Below are positions 1 through 8,613 of a stretch of 35,604 nucleotides of DNA, in pieces. The position numbers and the translations under genes were made by a program. The notes under the pieces are model-generated. The model was not told the DNA's origin. It saw only the letters and a program-made list of their open reading frames with translations, and made no database searches. Each line of letters opens with the position of its first letter. The stretch's first letter is position 1. The stretch covers positions 1 to 35,604 of the forward strand of contig NZ_CAUFUE010000042.1 of assembly GCF_959029255.1 (NCBI RefSeq). The letters are read 5' to 3'. This DNA is from an uncultured Bacteroides sp. (GTDB taxonomy: Bacteria; Bacteroidota; Bacteroidia; Bacteroidales; Bacteroidaceae).

Positions 1-54
1 ATAATTGTCACTACCCCCTCAAAGTAGCGCGTCTACCAATTCCGCCACCTCTCC
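1..54 (-). tRNA. tRNA-Leu (anticodon GAG), 3' part beyond window edge
   Basis: Read on the minus strand, the sequence starts with a 7-base acceptor strand GGAGAGG, then the class II leucine D-arm signature TGGCGGAATTGGTAGACGCG. The anticodon stem CTACT/GGTAG encloses the loop TTGAGGG, so the anticodon is GAG. Only the start of the variable arm is present; the T-arm and the 3' acceptor strand lie before base 1. It is the third and last tRNA visible in a minus-strand tRNA operon. Its GAG anticodon complements the CAG isoacceptor next to it. Confidence 0.9.
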
Positions 55-100
55 ATCATTAAAAATAAACTATTTCATAGAACAGACTGCCATCGCCTTG

Positions 101-182
101 TGCCCAGAACAGGACTCGAACCTGCATGCCTCTCGACACACGCACCTGAAACGTGCGCGTCTACCAATTCCGCCACCTGGGC
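101..182 (-). tRNA. tRNA-Leu (anticodon CAG)
   Basis: This is a complete class II tRNA. The acceptor GCCCAGG pairs with the 3' strand TCTGGGC (one G-U pair), with discriminator A at 101. The D-arm has the leucine signature. The anticodon stem CACGT/GCGTG holds the loop TTCAGGT, giving CAG. A long variable arm and the T-arm with GGTTCGAGTCC follow. CCA is not encoded. It lies 28 bases downstream of the tRNA-Gly and 46 bases upstream of tRNA-Leu(GAG), in the same orientation. Confidence 0.96.
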
Positions 183-210
183 ATAGGTAATTGCAATCTA
201 AACTGCGTTG

Positions 211-283
211 AGCGGAAAACGAGACTCGAACTCGCGACCCTAACCTTGGCAAGGTTATGCTCTACCAACTGAGCTATTTCCGC
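211..283 (-). tRNA. tRNA-Gly (anticodon GCC)
   Basis: This is a 73-base cloverleaf on the minus strand. Acceptor GCGGAAA pairs with the 3' strand TTTCCGC, with discriminator T. The D-arm reads AGCTCAGTTGGTAGAGC. The anticodon stem TAACC/GGTTA holds the loop TTGCCAA, giving GCC. The T-arm is GCGAGTTCGAGTCTCGT. It is the first tRNA after a promoter that ends about 12 bases upstream, so the mature 5' end lies very close to the predicted start of transcription. CCA is not encoded. Confidence 0.97.
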
Positions 284-294
284 GTTTGCGGTTG

Positions 295-325
295 CAAAGG
301 TAGATATTTTCCTTAAACCTGCAAA
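295..325 (-). promoter_or_regulatory. Promoter of the tRNA operon
   Basis: On the minus strand a -33 box TTTG (322-325) is followed by 19 bases and a -7 box TACCTTTG (295-302). This fits the Bacteroides primary sigma consensus TTTG...TAnnTTTG exactly. The predicted start is near 288, about 5 bases before tRNA-Gly. It is among the cleanest promoters in the window, as expected for stable RNA. It lies within the 111 bases between tRNA-Gly and the end of nspC. Confidence 0.85.
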
Positions 326-394
326 CATTCCGCATACTTTTTTCGCACAGAAAATTGTACATCCATGTTCAATATGCAAGCAGACTTTTGATTA

Positions 395-1537
395 TCAACT
401 CATTCGGTTACGATAATCTTCATAAGAAAATTGCTTAAAAACTTCAGCGGTCCCTTCTTTTGTCCACATTGCAATGGCGGGATGATGAATTCCGTTGAAC
501 ATATTTGTCTTCACCATGGTATAGTGTATCATGTCCTCAAAGATAATCCTTTCTCCAATCTGCAATTCATGGTCGAAACTCCATACTCCCATATAGTCAC
601 CACTCAGGCAAGAATTTCCCCCCAATCGATAAACATACGGCCCGTCATTTCCCATTTTAGCCCCACGGACTGCGGGCTGATAGGGCATTTCCAGACAATC
701 GGGCATGTGGCAGGTAAAGCTTACATTAAGAATAGCCGTGCGAACACCTCTGTTTTCCACAATATCCACCACCTCGGAAGTCAACACACCCGTCTGCCAT
801 GTAAAAGCCGAACCGGGTTCCAGAATAATGCGAAGATGCGGATAACGGGCTTTCAATCCTTGCAGCAAACGGACAAGATGCTCTACATCATAGTCTTTAC
901 GCGTCATCAAATGACCTCCTCCCAAGTTCAACCATCTGATTTGTGGAAACCAACGTGAGAATTTCGCTTCCAAATGTTCCAATGTACGCTCCAGCTCGTA
1001 AGAAGAAGATTCACAGTGGCAATGACAGTGAAAGCCCTCAATGCCTTGCGGCAAAATATCGGGAAGTTGCTCCGCCATCACCCCAAAACGAGTTCCGGGT
1101 GCACATGGGTTATACAGTTCTGTCTCCACCTCCGAATATTCAGGATTAACGCGTATGCCGCAAGAAATTCCCTCTCCCGCAGTCTGTACCATCGGATAAA
1201 AACGATTGAACTGCGCCAAAGAATTAAAAGTAATATGGCTGCTGCAACGCAGAATTTCAGGGAAATCCACTTCTGTATAAGCAGGAGAATAAGTATGCGC
1301 CTTACTTCCAAACTCCTCCAACGCAAGGCGTGCTTCGTACACGGAACTAGCCGTGGAATGCTCTATATATTCCCTGAAAATAGGAAAAGAACGCCACAGA
1401 GCAAACGCCTTGAAAGCAAGAATAATCTCAACGTCTGCACGGTCGGCTATACTTTTTATCAAACTGAGGTTCTTCCTCAAAAGTTCTTCTTCCATAATGT
1501 AACAGGGAGAAGGAAAAAGAGCAAAATCTATCATCAT
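395..1537 (-). CDS. nspC: Carboxynorspermidine/carboxyspermidine decarboxylase
   Basis: This 380-residue PLP enzyme of the alanine-racemase fold group removes CO2 from carboxyspermidine or carboxynorspermidine in the last step of the alternative polyamine route, which supplies spermidine in gut Bacteroides. The N-terminal LAFKAFA segment places the PLP-binding lysine at K43. FHCHCH and LNLGGGH follow mid-protein, then EPGSAF, which helps hold the cofactor phosphate. HMPDCLEMPYQP and GGNSCLSGD near the C-terminus are NspC-like, and the latter holds the conserved active-site cysteine. Length matches the family. Two adjacent ATG codons are possible starts. The partner carboxyspermidine dehydrogenase is not in the window. 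The gene lies 83 bases downstream of pcrA on the same strand with no clear promoter between, so co-transcription is possible. Confidence 0.93.
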   Translation of the reverse strand: MMIDFALFPSPCYIMEEELLRKNLSLIKSIADRADVEIILAFKAFALWRSFPIFREYIEHSTASSVYEARLALEEFGSKAHTYSPAYTEVDFPEILRCSSHITFNSLAQFNRFYPMVQTAGEGISCGIRVNPEYSEVETELYNPCAPGTRFGVMAEQLPDILPQGIEGFHCHCHCESSSYELERTLEHLEAKFSRWFPQIRWLNLGGGHLMTRKDYDVEHLVRLLQGLKARYPHLRIILEPGSAFTWQTGVLTSEVVDIVENRGVRTAILNVSFTCHMPDCLEMPYQPAVRGAKMGNDGPYVYRLGGNSCLSGDYMGVWSFDHELQIGERIIFEDMIHYTMVKTNMFNGIHHPAIAMWTKEGTAEVFKQFSYEDYRNRMS

Positions 1538-1620
1538 ATATCTTCTAGTTATTAAAATCCAATAAGGGTACTCAATATATCAAAGTCTGATACGACGAAT
1601 ACCAAATGTTGGTACAAACC

Positions 1621-3990
1621 TTATCCAATTACTTTGAACCGTGCAAAGCGCAAAAGGAGTTGCTTGTCTCCTGCATTCTTAAAATGGATGGTTGCCTTGG
1701 CATTATCGCCCTCGCCTTCCACTTTAATCACTTCACCCAGACCAAAACGTTCATGCTCTATCAATTGTCCTTGAAGCACACCACCCGGCACACCGGCTCC
1801 CAGCGTGGCAGATGTAGGCGAAGACGCTCCCGTAGAAAAAGTGACCCGTTTCAAATTGCGAGGTACACTCGGCGCAATAATCTGCTGTTTAGGGCGCGGA
1901 GTTTCCTCTCGTTTCCGGTACGAAGTCTCTTCCCTGTTTCTATAGGAAGTTGAAGAAAAGTCTCCTTTATTCTCCCTGCGGAAGCTTGCCGCCGTCTCGT
2001 CAATCTTACGACTCAATCCAGCATCTTGCGGCATACACAAAAAGCGTACATCAATGTCTTTCAAGAAACGGCTGGGACTGCTGAATTCCATCTTTCCATA
2101 GCGGAAACGACTTTTGGCGTATGAAAGGAAACAATGGTCTTCTGCACGGGTAATGGCAACATAAAACAACCGGCGTTCTTCCTCCAACGCACGCGGAGAG
2201 TCACCCACCATAACGCTGGGAAATAGGTTCTCTTCCATTCCCACTACAAATACATTTCTGAATTCCAGTCCTTTGGCAGAATGCACGGTCATCAATGTTA
2301 TCTTTTCATCGTCTCCGTCTTTATCGGAGTCTTGGTCGGTCAATAAAGAAACTTCCGAAAGGAAATCTCCCAAAGAGATATTGACGTTCCCTTCTTCCTG
2401 CCGTTGGGCGCAAAAGTCACTGATACCATTTGTCAACTCCTCGATATTTTCTTTGCGGCTAAGGTTCTCGGGAGAATTATCCTGGCACACATCATTGATG
2501 ATACCCGACCGACGGATAATCTCCGTACCTATCTCGTATGCATTCTTCTCCAAGCCGTCTTCAATAAACCCCTTTATCAAATCACGAAAACCTTGCAACT
2601 TGCCTACCGTACCTTTGTTCAAGTTCAGCCCGTATGTCAACGGTTCGCAAAGCACTGCCCAAAGGCTGGTACTATGTTCGGTAGCAGCGGCAATTATCTT
2701 CCCTACCGTTGTATTCCCTATCCCACGTGCCGGATAATTGATGATGCGCTTGAAAGCTTCTTCATCATTGGGATTTACCACCAGACGGAAATAGGCAATC
2801 ACATCCTTTATTTCCTTACGCTGATAGAAGGATAAACCGCCATAAATCCGATAAGGCATTCCACGCTTGCGCATAGCTTCCTCGAAGACACGGCTCTGTG
2901 CATTCGTACGGTATAATATCGCAAAATCAGAATAGGCATAATTCTTTTGGCGACGGAGTTCCGCAATCTTATTTACTACGATATCACCCTCCTCCACATC
3001 GCTATATGCCTGATAAACGCCAATGGCTTCCCCTCTTTCTTTTTCGGAAAACACTTCTTTGGGAATTTGGCGCTGGTTCTTTTCTATCAAACTGTTGGCG
3101 GCGGAAACAATGGTCTGCGTAGAACGATAGTTTTGTTCCAGCTTAAAGACTTTGGTTCCGGGATATACCTTGGTAAAATAAAGAATGTTGTCAATATCAG
3201 CGCCACGGAAAGAATAAATACTTTGTGCATCATCCCCCACTACACATACATGTTGGTGGTCTTTAGCCAACTGAAGCACGATACTGTGCTGCGCATAATT
3301 GGTATCTTGATACTCATCCACCAAGATGTAACGGAACTGTGACTGGTAATTGGCAAGCACATCGGGGTGGTCGCGAAACAACAAATAAGTATAGAATAAC
3401 AGGTCATCAAAATCCATCGCATCAGCCTGCCGGCAACGTTCCCAATAGCGGCGGTAAATATCACGGATGGCAGGCATTTTGACCGCACGATCTCCCTCGT
3501 ATGCTTCTTTATTATTGGCGTATGCCGCTGGAGATACCAGATGATTTTTGGCATTGGAAATTCGAGCCTGTACCGTACCCGGTTTATACACCTTTTCATC
3601 CAATCCCATTTCTTTTATGATAGAACGCAACAGGCTTTTACTGTCTGCCGTATCATAGATAGTGAATTGTGAAGTAAAGCCAAGGTGTTTCGCCTCGACA
3701 TGCAAGATGCGCAGGAATATGGAATGGAAAGTACCCATCCACAAATGACGGGCACGTTCCGCCCCCACCTGCCTTGCAATACGTTCTTTCATCTCACGCG
3801 CCGCCTTGTTGGTAAACGTCAGCGCAAGGATGTTCCATGGCTGGTAACCGTTCTCCAGCAGATAAGCAATCTTATAGGTCAACACACGCGTCTTTCCGGA
3901 ACCGGCACCGGCTATCACCAGCGACGGTCCATCGTTATAGAGCACTGCGGCACGTTGTCCTTCATTTAATTCTTCTATATAATCGGGCAT
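1621..3990 (-). CDS. pcrA: UvrD/PcrA-family ATP-dependent 3'-5' DNA helicase
   Basis: This 789-residue superfamily 1A helicase is for repair and replication-fork maintenance in the cytoplasm. The Q-motif region (LNEGQRAAV) and Walker A AGAGSGKT (27-34) open the protein. Walker B appears as VDEYQDTN, followed by GDDAQSIYSFRGA, the motif IV region NYRS, TVHSAKGLEF and VAITRAE. The order is that of UvrD/PcrA. The last 50 residues form the Tudor-like C-terminal domain typical of PcrA, which contacts RNA polymerase (HERFGLGEVIKVEGEG). A low-complexity Arg/Glu-rich linker precedes it. Length is slightly above the usual 720-750. The ATG start follows a TATCTTTG -7 box. UvrD and PcrA cannot be told apart by name in this phylum. 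Confidence 0.93.
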   Translation of the reverse strand: MPDYIEELNEGQRAAVLYNDGPSLVIAGAGSGKTRVLTYKIAYLLENGYQPWNILALTFTNKAAREMKERIARQVGAERARHLWMGTFHSIFLRILHVEAKHLGFTSQFTIYDTADSKSLLRSIIKEMGLDEKVYKPGTVQARISNAKNHLVSPAAYANNKEAYEGDRAVKMPAIRDIYRRYWERCRQADAMDFDDLLFYTYLLFRDHPDVLANYQSQFRYILVDEYQDTNYAQHSIVLQLAKDHQHVCVVGDDAQSIYSFRGADIDNILYFTKVYPGTKVFKLEQNYRSTQTIVSAANSLIEKNQRQIPKEVFSEKERGEAIGVYQAYSDVEEGDIVVNKIAELRRQKNYAYSDFAILYRTNAQSRVFEEAMRKRGMPYRIYGGLSFYQRKEIKDVIAYFRLVVNPNDEEAFKRIINYPARGIGNTTVGKIIAAATEHSTSLWAVLCEPLTYGLNLNKGTVGKLQGFRDLIKGFIEDGLEKNAYEIGTEIIRRSGIINDVCQDNSPENLSRKENIEELTNGISDFCAQRQEEGNVNISLGDFLSEVSLLTDQDSDKDGDDEKITLMTVHSAKGLEFRNVFVVGMEENLFPSVMVGDSPRALEEERRLFYVAITRAEDHCFLSYAKSRFRYGKMEFSSPSRFLKDIDVRFLCMPQDAGLSRKIDETAASFRRENKGDFSSTSYRNREETSYRKREETPRPKQQIIAPSVPRNLKRVTFSTGASSPTSATLGAGVPGGVLQGQLIEHERFGLGEVIKVEGEGDNAKATIHFKNAGDKQLLLRFARFKVIG

Positions 3991-4021
3991 ATTCCGTACT
4001 ATCTAATAAGTTAACTTCGCG

Positions 4022-4029
4022 CAAAGATA
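4022..4029 (-). promoter_or_regulatory. Likely -7 box of the pcrA promoter
   Basis: TATCTTTG on the minus strand matches TAnnTTTG and lies 32 bases before the pcrA ATG. The -33 region is only a T-rich stretch, so the match is partial. Confidence 0.55.
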
Positions 4030-4176
4030 GTGTAAACCAAAAGCAGAATAAAATAAACCTGTTTATTTTTTACGCATGTGAACATTTCTACAGGTTATCG
4101 TGTTAGTATAGTAAAGTTTCAAAACTAAATAATTGAACTTATGAATACGTTATTAATGTCTTTAATGATAATGATT

Positions 4177-4761
4177 ATGACACATGAAATGCCTAAACTT
4201 CCTTACGCACACAACGCGTTGGAACCTGTAATCAGTCAGCAAACAATAGATTACCATTATGGTAAGCACCTGCAAACGTACGTGAACAACCTCAATAACC
4301 TTGTTCCGGGTACGGAGTTTGAAAACAAGGATTTGGTGACCATCGTAGCCACTGCACCCGACGGCGCTATTTTCAATAATGCCGGACAAGTGCTGAACCA
4401 CACCCTATACTTCCTGCAATTCTCCCCTAAACCGGCTCAAAAAGAACCGACAGGAAAATTAGCAGAAGCCATCAACCGGGATTTCGGCAGCTTCGAGAAC
4501 TTCAAGAAAGAGTTTAATGCAGCATCCGTAGGTCTGTTCGGTTCGGGCTGGGCTTGGCTTTCCGTAGATAAGAACGGAAAACTCCACATTACGAAAGAAG
4601 CTAACGGCAGTAATCCTGTACGCGCCGGATTAATTCCGTTGTTGGGCTTCGATGTTTGGGAACATGCTTACTATCTGGATTATCAGAACAAACGTGCCGA
4701 CCACGTAAATGCCCTGTGGAGTATCATCGATTGGGACGTAGTAGGCAAGCGCATGAAATAA
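4177..4761 (+). CDS. sodB: Iron/manganese superoxide dismutase
   Basis: This 194-residue cytoplasmic enzyme converts superoxide to hydrogen peroxide and oxygen. The four metal ligands are visible: His in YHYGKH, His in QVLNHTLYF, and Asp and His in FDVWEHAYY. The Gln in NNAGQVLNH is at the iron-type position. B. fragilis SOD, which this resembles throughout, is described as working with Fe or Mn. The start chosen is the ATG at 4177 because family members begin MT(H/Y)EMPKLPYA. An in-frame ATG at 4141 would add a Met-rich hydrophobic stretch of 12 residues with no counterpart that I recognise. A strong terminator follows. The gene stands alone, divergent from pcrA. No consensus promoter is visible upstream. 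Confidence 0.95.
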   Translation: MTHEMPKLPYAHNALEPVISQQTIDYHYGKHLQTYVNNLNNLVPGTEFENKDLVTIVATAPDGAIFNNAGQVLNHTLYFLQFSPKPAQKEPTGKLAEAINRDFGSFENFKKEFNAASVGLFGSGWAWLSVDKNGKLHITKEANGSNPVRAGLIPLLGFDVWEHAYYLDYQNKRADHVNALWSIIDWDVVGKRMK

Positions 4762-4793
4762 CTTAACCACAATCCCATAAAACCAGTTGTAAG

Positions 4794-4839
4794 AACGCAT
4801 CCGTAGGCAGTAAAAAAGCCTTGGATGCGTTTTTTTTAT
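4794..4839 (+). terminator. Intrinsic terminator after sodB
   Basis: AACGCATCC (4794-4802) pairs perfectly with GGATGCGTT (4823-4831). An inner AGGC/GCCT pair extends the hairpin, and a run of T follows the stem. It separates sodB from the thiE-like gene. Confidence 0.85.
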
Positions 4840-4877
4840 TAACTAAAAAACTCAGTAACATATTTTAAAGAAAAACA

Positions 4878-4909
4878 TTGGTATCTGAAGCTACGATTGA
4901 TTAACTTTG
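4878..4909 (+). promoter_or_regulatory. Promoter of the thiE-like gene
   Basis: The -7 box TAACTTTG (4902-4909) is 21 bases after a partial -33 box TTG (4878-4880). The start would be near 4916, about 19 bases before the ATG. It lies just after the sodB terminator, so the gene is independently expressed. Confidence 0.65.
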
Positions 4910-4934
4910 CTAAACATAACAGTTAACAAACGAA

Positions 4935-5543
4935 ATGAAACTCATTGTAGTCACAGCACCCACATTTTTTGTGGAGGAAGACAAGATTATCACGGCACTT
5001 TTTGAAGAAGGCTTGGATATACTGCATCTGAGAAAACCGGAGACACCTGCCATGTATGCAGAAAGACTCTTAACGCTTATACCCGAAAAATATCATAGAC
5101 GTATCGTCACCCATGAGCATTTCTATCTGAAGGAAGAATTCAACCTGATGGGAATTCACCTGAATTCACGTAACCCAAAGGAGCCGCACGATTATTCCGG
5201 GCACGTGAGTTGTACTTGTCATTCCATAGAGGAGGTGAAAAATAAAAAGCATTTCTATGATTATTTGTTTATGAGTCCCATTTATGATTGTATCACCAAG
5301 GAGGGAATACTTTCGGGATATACTCCCGAGGAACTTCGCCAAGCAGGAAAAGATAAAATCATAGATAGCAAAGTGATGGGACTAGGCGGCATTACCCCCG
5401 AAAACATTTTAGAAGTGAAAGATTTCGGATTCGGAGGAGCCGTAATATTAGGGGACTTATGGAACAAGTTCAATACTTGTACCGACTGTGATTATCTGGA
5501 AGTCATCCGCCACTTTAAGAAGCTGAAAAAAATGGCTGATTAA
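4935..5543 (+). CDS. ThiE/TenI-family protein, likely thiamine phosphate synthase
   Basis: This 202-residue single-domain TIM barrel is of the thiamine phosphate synthase/TenI family. ThiE joins the thiazole and pyrimidine halves of thiamine; TenI speeds tautomerisation of the thiazole. Visible signatures are the N-terminal LIVVTAPTFF strand, LDILHLRKPETP near residues 28-39, a middle FMSPIYD strand, and the phosphate-binding VMGLGGITPENI near 147-158. The LHLRKP form is more TenI-like than the usual ThiE QLR-K motif, so the exact reaction is uncertain. No other thiamine gene is near. The stop codon overlaps the stop of the convergent histidine kinase by 4 bases. Confidence 0.78.
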   Translation: MKLIVVTAPTFFVEEDKIITALFEEGLDILHLRKPETPAMYAERLLTLIPEKYHRRIVTHEHFYLKEEFNLMGIHLNSRNPKEPHDYSGHVSCTCHSIEEVKNKKHFYDYLFMSPIYDCITKEGILSGYTPEELRQAGKDKIIDSKVMGLGGITPENILEVKDFGFGGAVILGDLWNKFNTCTDCDYLEVIRHFKKLKKMAD

Positions 5544-6421
5544 AATTTTCCGTACTCATTATACTCTATAGAAGCAGGCAGAGTGAAATAGAAAGTGGAA
5601 CCTTCTCCTTTCTTAGACTCTACGCCAATGCCACCGCCATAGTGTTCTACAATGGACTTTGTTATGGAAAGCCCCAGGCCGGTACCACGAATATTATAGT
5701 TCATCTTTACAAATCGCTCAAAGATGGCGCGACGTCCTTCTTCTTCGATACCACATCCAGTATCGGCCACATAGAAGTAGAAATTCCGATTACTCAATCT
5801 TCTGTATCCTACAGTGACACTACCCTGCTCCGTAAATTTCAATGCGTTCTTTATCAGATTACTAATGACTTGGGCAAAACGTACCCGGTCAATCATCAGA
5901 CGGCATTGCGGCAGTTTTTCTACAAATTCAACTAGGATACCGGATTGGCGCGGATGCATATTTTCAGCTACACAGATTTCCATGATTACTGCATTGATGT
6001 CGACTTCAGCATCGTTATATTCCATAGTATTGGCTTCAATCTTAGAATAATCCAGCAGGTCATTCACCAACTGCAACAGCACATCTTTGTTCTCATTAAT
6101 CTCTTTCAAAAAAGCCATACGTTCTTCTTTACCCAAATCATCCGTTTCGGCAAGAATCGTGGTGAAACCGACAATTGCATTGAGGGGAGTACGTATTTCG
6201 TGAGTCATATTGGCAATAAAAGCATTCTTCAATTGATTGCTTTCTGCGGCAACTTCGTTCAGCTGCTTCAATGCCTTTACCCGCCGCGACTTGCTGATGG
6301 AGACAATAATCATAATAACCAGAAGTAAGAAAATAATCATTGCAGAACAAATGAGCAACAGTTCATTATTTTGATAAAATGCAGAAATCCACCCAACATA
6401 AAGTGCAATCATTGTTTCCAT
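5540..6421 (-). CDS. Membrane-bound sensor histidine kinase, minimal
   Basis: This 293-residue kinase has one strong transmembrane segment (about residues 20-42) and a short extracytoplasmic or N-terminal tail of 18 residues. HisKA follows with the phospho-acceptor His74 in NMTHEIRTPL, then a HATPase_c domain with N box NLIKNALKF, G1 DTGCG (220-224), F box FERF and G2 GTGLGLS (246-252). There is no recognisable sensor domain, no receiver and no response regulator beside it, so it is an orphan kinase. Its signal might come through the membrane or a partner protein. The HisKA/HATPase sequence resembles the kinase part of Bacteroides hybrid systems. A TATATTTG -7 box lies 45 bases upstream. Its 3' end overlaps that of thiE tail to tail. 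Confidence 0.9.
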   Translation of the reverse strand: METMIALYVGWISAFYQNNELLLICSAMIIFLLLVIMIIVSISKSRRVKALKQLNEVAAESNQLKNAFIANMTHEIRTPLNAIVGFTTILAETDDLGKEERMAFLKEINENKDVLLQLVNDLLDYSKIEANTMEYNDAEVDINAVIMEICVAENMHPRQSGILVEFVEKLPQCRLMIDRVRFAQVISNLIKNALKFTEQGSVTVGYRRLSNRNFYFYVADTGCGIEEEGRRAIFERFVKMNYNIRGTGLGLSITKSIVEHYGGGIGVESKKGEGSTFYFTLPASIEYNEYGKF

Positions 6422-6465
6422 GGCTATTCGTTTGTCTCAATAAATGGTAAAAATTGTTATGTGTG

Positions 6466-6473
6466 CAAATATA
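6466..6473 (-). promoter_or_regulatory. Likely -7 box for the histidine kinase
   Basis: TATATTTG on the minus strand matches TAnnTTTG. The -33 box is not clear. The remaining bases up to 6593 show no consensus promoter for the plus-strand fimbrillin operon. Confidence 0.5.
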
Positions 6474-6593
6474 ACAAGAAAATATAGATATATCAGGATG
6501 ATTGCAAAACAAATCATCGATACAGATGTTAAAAAGTGTCCGTTAAGCTAGTATCAAACCGGACATTATTGAATTATAAAACAAGAGGTTATT

Positions 6594-8609
6594 ATGAAAC
6601 ATTTCTTCTTTTACATACTATCAGCCCTATTCCTTTTTTCTTGTAGCGAAGAAAAAAACGATTATGAAAACAGTGGTCAACCGGAAAAAGGCACATACAT
6701 CACATTCAAGAAACAGGTAGAAACAAAGTCTGAGCTGAATAGTGCCTACGTAAATTACAAAAAAATAGAACATGTATACCTCTATGTATTCGATGGGAAT
6801 GACGCAACAAGTAAATGCATCTTCAAAGAAGAAGTGTCATGGACAGGCGATATATCCAAAGCTCACTTATTAGGAAAAGTACTGGATGCGGGTACTTATA
6901 CTTTCTTGGCTATAGGAACAGACGATAAATCGGGAACGGTGTACAATTTTCCGGATGCCATTTCCATAGGTACGGAATTCGAGCAATGCAAAGCCCGCTT
7001 AGTGATGGAACAGCGTGCTGATATGCCCTATGCTGATTTATATGTAGGATATAAAGAAGCTACCATCCAGAAAGATACTATTAATGTCGTCAACACTGAA
7101 TTAAAAAGAAAGATGGCTGGCGTAATAGCTTACCTGACTAATATTCCCTATCAGATAAATGGCACCAGAATATCCAACCTGAAAGTCAAGCTTTACACCA
7201 ACCAGCATACGGAAATTCCCCTCATTACGGATGATGCCGCCCCTTTTGGACAAGGCAGTCTGGAAAACAGTAATTATTTGATTGATTATGATTTAAGCAG
7301 TTACGCTTCGGATGCTTCAGGTACCAATTACAGTATACCGGCAATAAATACTTCCAATCTCAAGACCGTAGAAAATTCTATCATAACAGGGGCGTTCATG
7401 ATTCCCCTTAACTATGATGAAACGGACTATAATCCGACTATGCTGATTGAATTATGGGGACCACGTCCTGATGACAGCTCCTATCAACTATGCAAAAGAT
7501 ATATAGTGTATGATAAGACAGGTCCTTATTATGACGCATTTCCGATAGAAGAAAATCATTTATACTCTATCGGGCAAAAGTTGGTTGACAATGCAACAGA
7601 GGGTGATGTGCCGGTAGATTTAAGCGGAAGTTCCGTATATATAAGTATTAAGAATTGGACGAATTATAGCGATAATGTTGATTTTCCATCCGTTTCCGCT
7701 CCTGCCTATATCGGTGCCGACTTCAATCCGGATAAGTATATACGTGACAGTCCGAGTAGCACCGAATATATTGATATCGACGCTTCTTATCCTCAAACCA
7801 CCTGGACTCTGGATACGAATTGCGATTGGGTGTATGTAGTCAATCGTGATGAATCGGGCAATATCATAAATTACACCAGAACCCTTACAGGAAACACCAC
7901 CCAGAAAGTGGAATTATATATCACTGACTACACCGTGCAACGTGACGGATATACAACAGAACAGGTTAAAAATGATATTCGTACGACCAACATAAGCCTG
8001 ACTACAAACGGGTTGAGCGAACAGTCAACCTTACCAATCAAGCAATATAATACCATCACTTTATATTCTGTGGCATCACCGGGGCATTATATAGGTCTTC
8101 GCAGGCTTGATTACGGATGTTCTTTCGACAAACAAACAGGGGCTGTGATACGCCCCAGCGATGCATCTTCATCTTGGGGATATTTTAGTACGGGCAACCT
8201 CTATGTTTCAGGAGATAATCCTATGAACTATGTAGATGGTGAAAGCACCATGAAGAAAGTATACCAACGCTATTTAGACAATAAAACAGGTTCTGGCGCC
8301 TATGTAGGTTCCATATTCTCCAATGTGAGAAAAGAAATCATAAATATAGATGCAAATGGAATGCCTGTATCTACAGGACACGTTTGGTACGTTCCCGCCT
8401 ATCACGAGAATTGGACTGTGGTCAAGCAAAATGACTATGAACTGAGTGTTTATAACTTAATTAAAAATGCAAGTTACTGGAGTGCTACGGGAGACGACCT
8501 GGTTATAGGAAAAGCATATATCATGACTTCCGGAGCCTCAACAGGTAGAATTAGCGCCGATAAGAATATCGCTTATTTTGTCCGTCCTATTTGTCAATTT
8601 AATAATTAA
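6594..8609 (+). CDS. Fimbrillin-family surface lipoprotein with BACON-like and lectin-like C-terminal regions
   Basis: This 671-residue lipoprotein has a signal peptide ending at lipobox LFSC, with acylated Cys17. SEEKND follows, like the acidic export signal that sends Bacteroides lipoproteins to the cell surface. The N-terminal half (KKIEHVYLYVFDG, then a VMEQRADMPYADLYVG strand) resembles the FimB/Mfa2 or DUF4906 fimbrillin fold. Residues about 392-482 resemble a BACON beta-sandwich (TTWTLDTNCDWVYV ... LSEQSTLPIKQYNTI). The end contains HVWYVPAYHENW, the W-Y-x-P motif of Fib_succ_major/DUF1566-like domains. The next gene starts 4 bases downstream. It is likely a fimbrial anchor or tip subunit on the cell surface; which of the two cannot be told from sequence. 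No promoter could be identified in 6474-6593. Confidence 0.82.
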   Translation: MKHFFFYILSALFLFSCSEEKNDYENSGQPEKGTYITFKKQVETKSELNSAYVNYKKIEHVYLYVFDGNDATSKCIFKEEVSWTGDISKAHLLGKVLDAGTYTFLAIGTDDKSGTVYNFPDAISIGTEFEQCKARLVMEQRADMPYADLYVGYKEATIQKDTINVVNTELKRKMAGVIAYLTNIPYQINGTRISNLKVKLYTNQHTEIPLITDDAAPFGQGSLENSNYLIDYDLSSYASDASGTNYSIPAINTSNLKTVENSIITGAFMIPLNYDETDYNPTMLIELWGPRPDDSSYQLCKRYIVYDKTGPYYDAFPIEENHLYSIGQKLVDNATEGDVPVDLSGSSVYISIKNWTNYSDNVDFPSVSAPAYIGADFNPDKYIRDSPSSTEYIDIDASYPQTTWTLDTNCDWVYVVNRDESGNIINYTRTLTGNTTQKVELYITDYTVQRDGYTTEQVKNDIRTTNISLTTNGLSEQSTLPIKQYNTITLYSVASPGHYIGLRRLDYGCSFDKQTGAVIRPSDASSSWGYFSTGNLYVSGDNPMNYVDGESTMKKVYQRYLDNKTGSGAYVGSIFSNVRKEIINIDANGMPVSTGHVWYVPAYHENWTVVKQNDYELSVYNLIKNASYWSATGDDLVIGKAYIMTSGASTGRISADKNIAYFVRPICQFNN

Positions 8610-8613
8610 TGCC

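Noticed and set aside
974..1555. Plus-strand 193-codon open frame opposite nspC
   Set aside because: It is a shadow of the nspC gene in another frame, rich in Arg and Ser with no domain; nspC is clear on the other strand.
1600..1614. TACCAA-ATG-TTGGTA dyad between pcrA and nspC
   Set aside because: It is a short 6-base-pair dyad without a T run or a nearby promoter, and is likely by chance.
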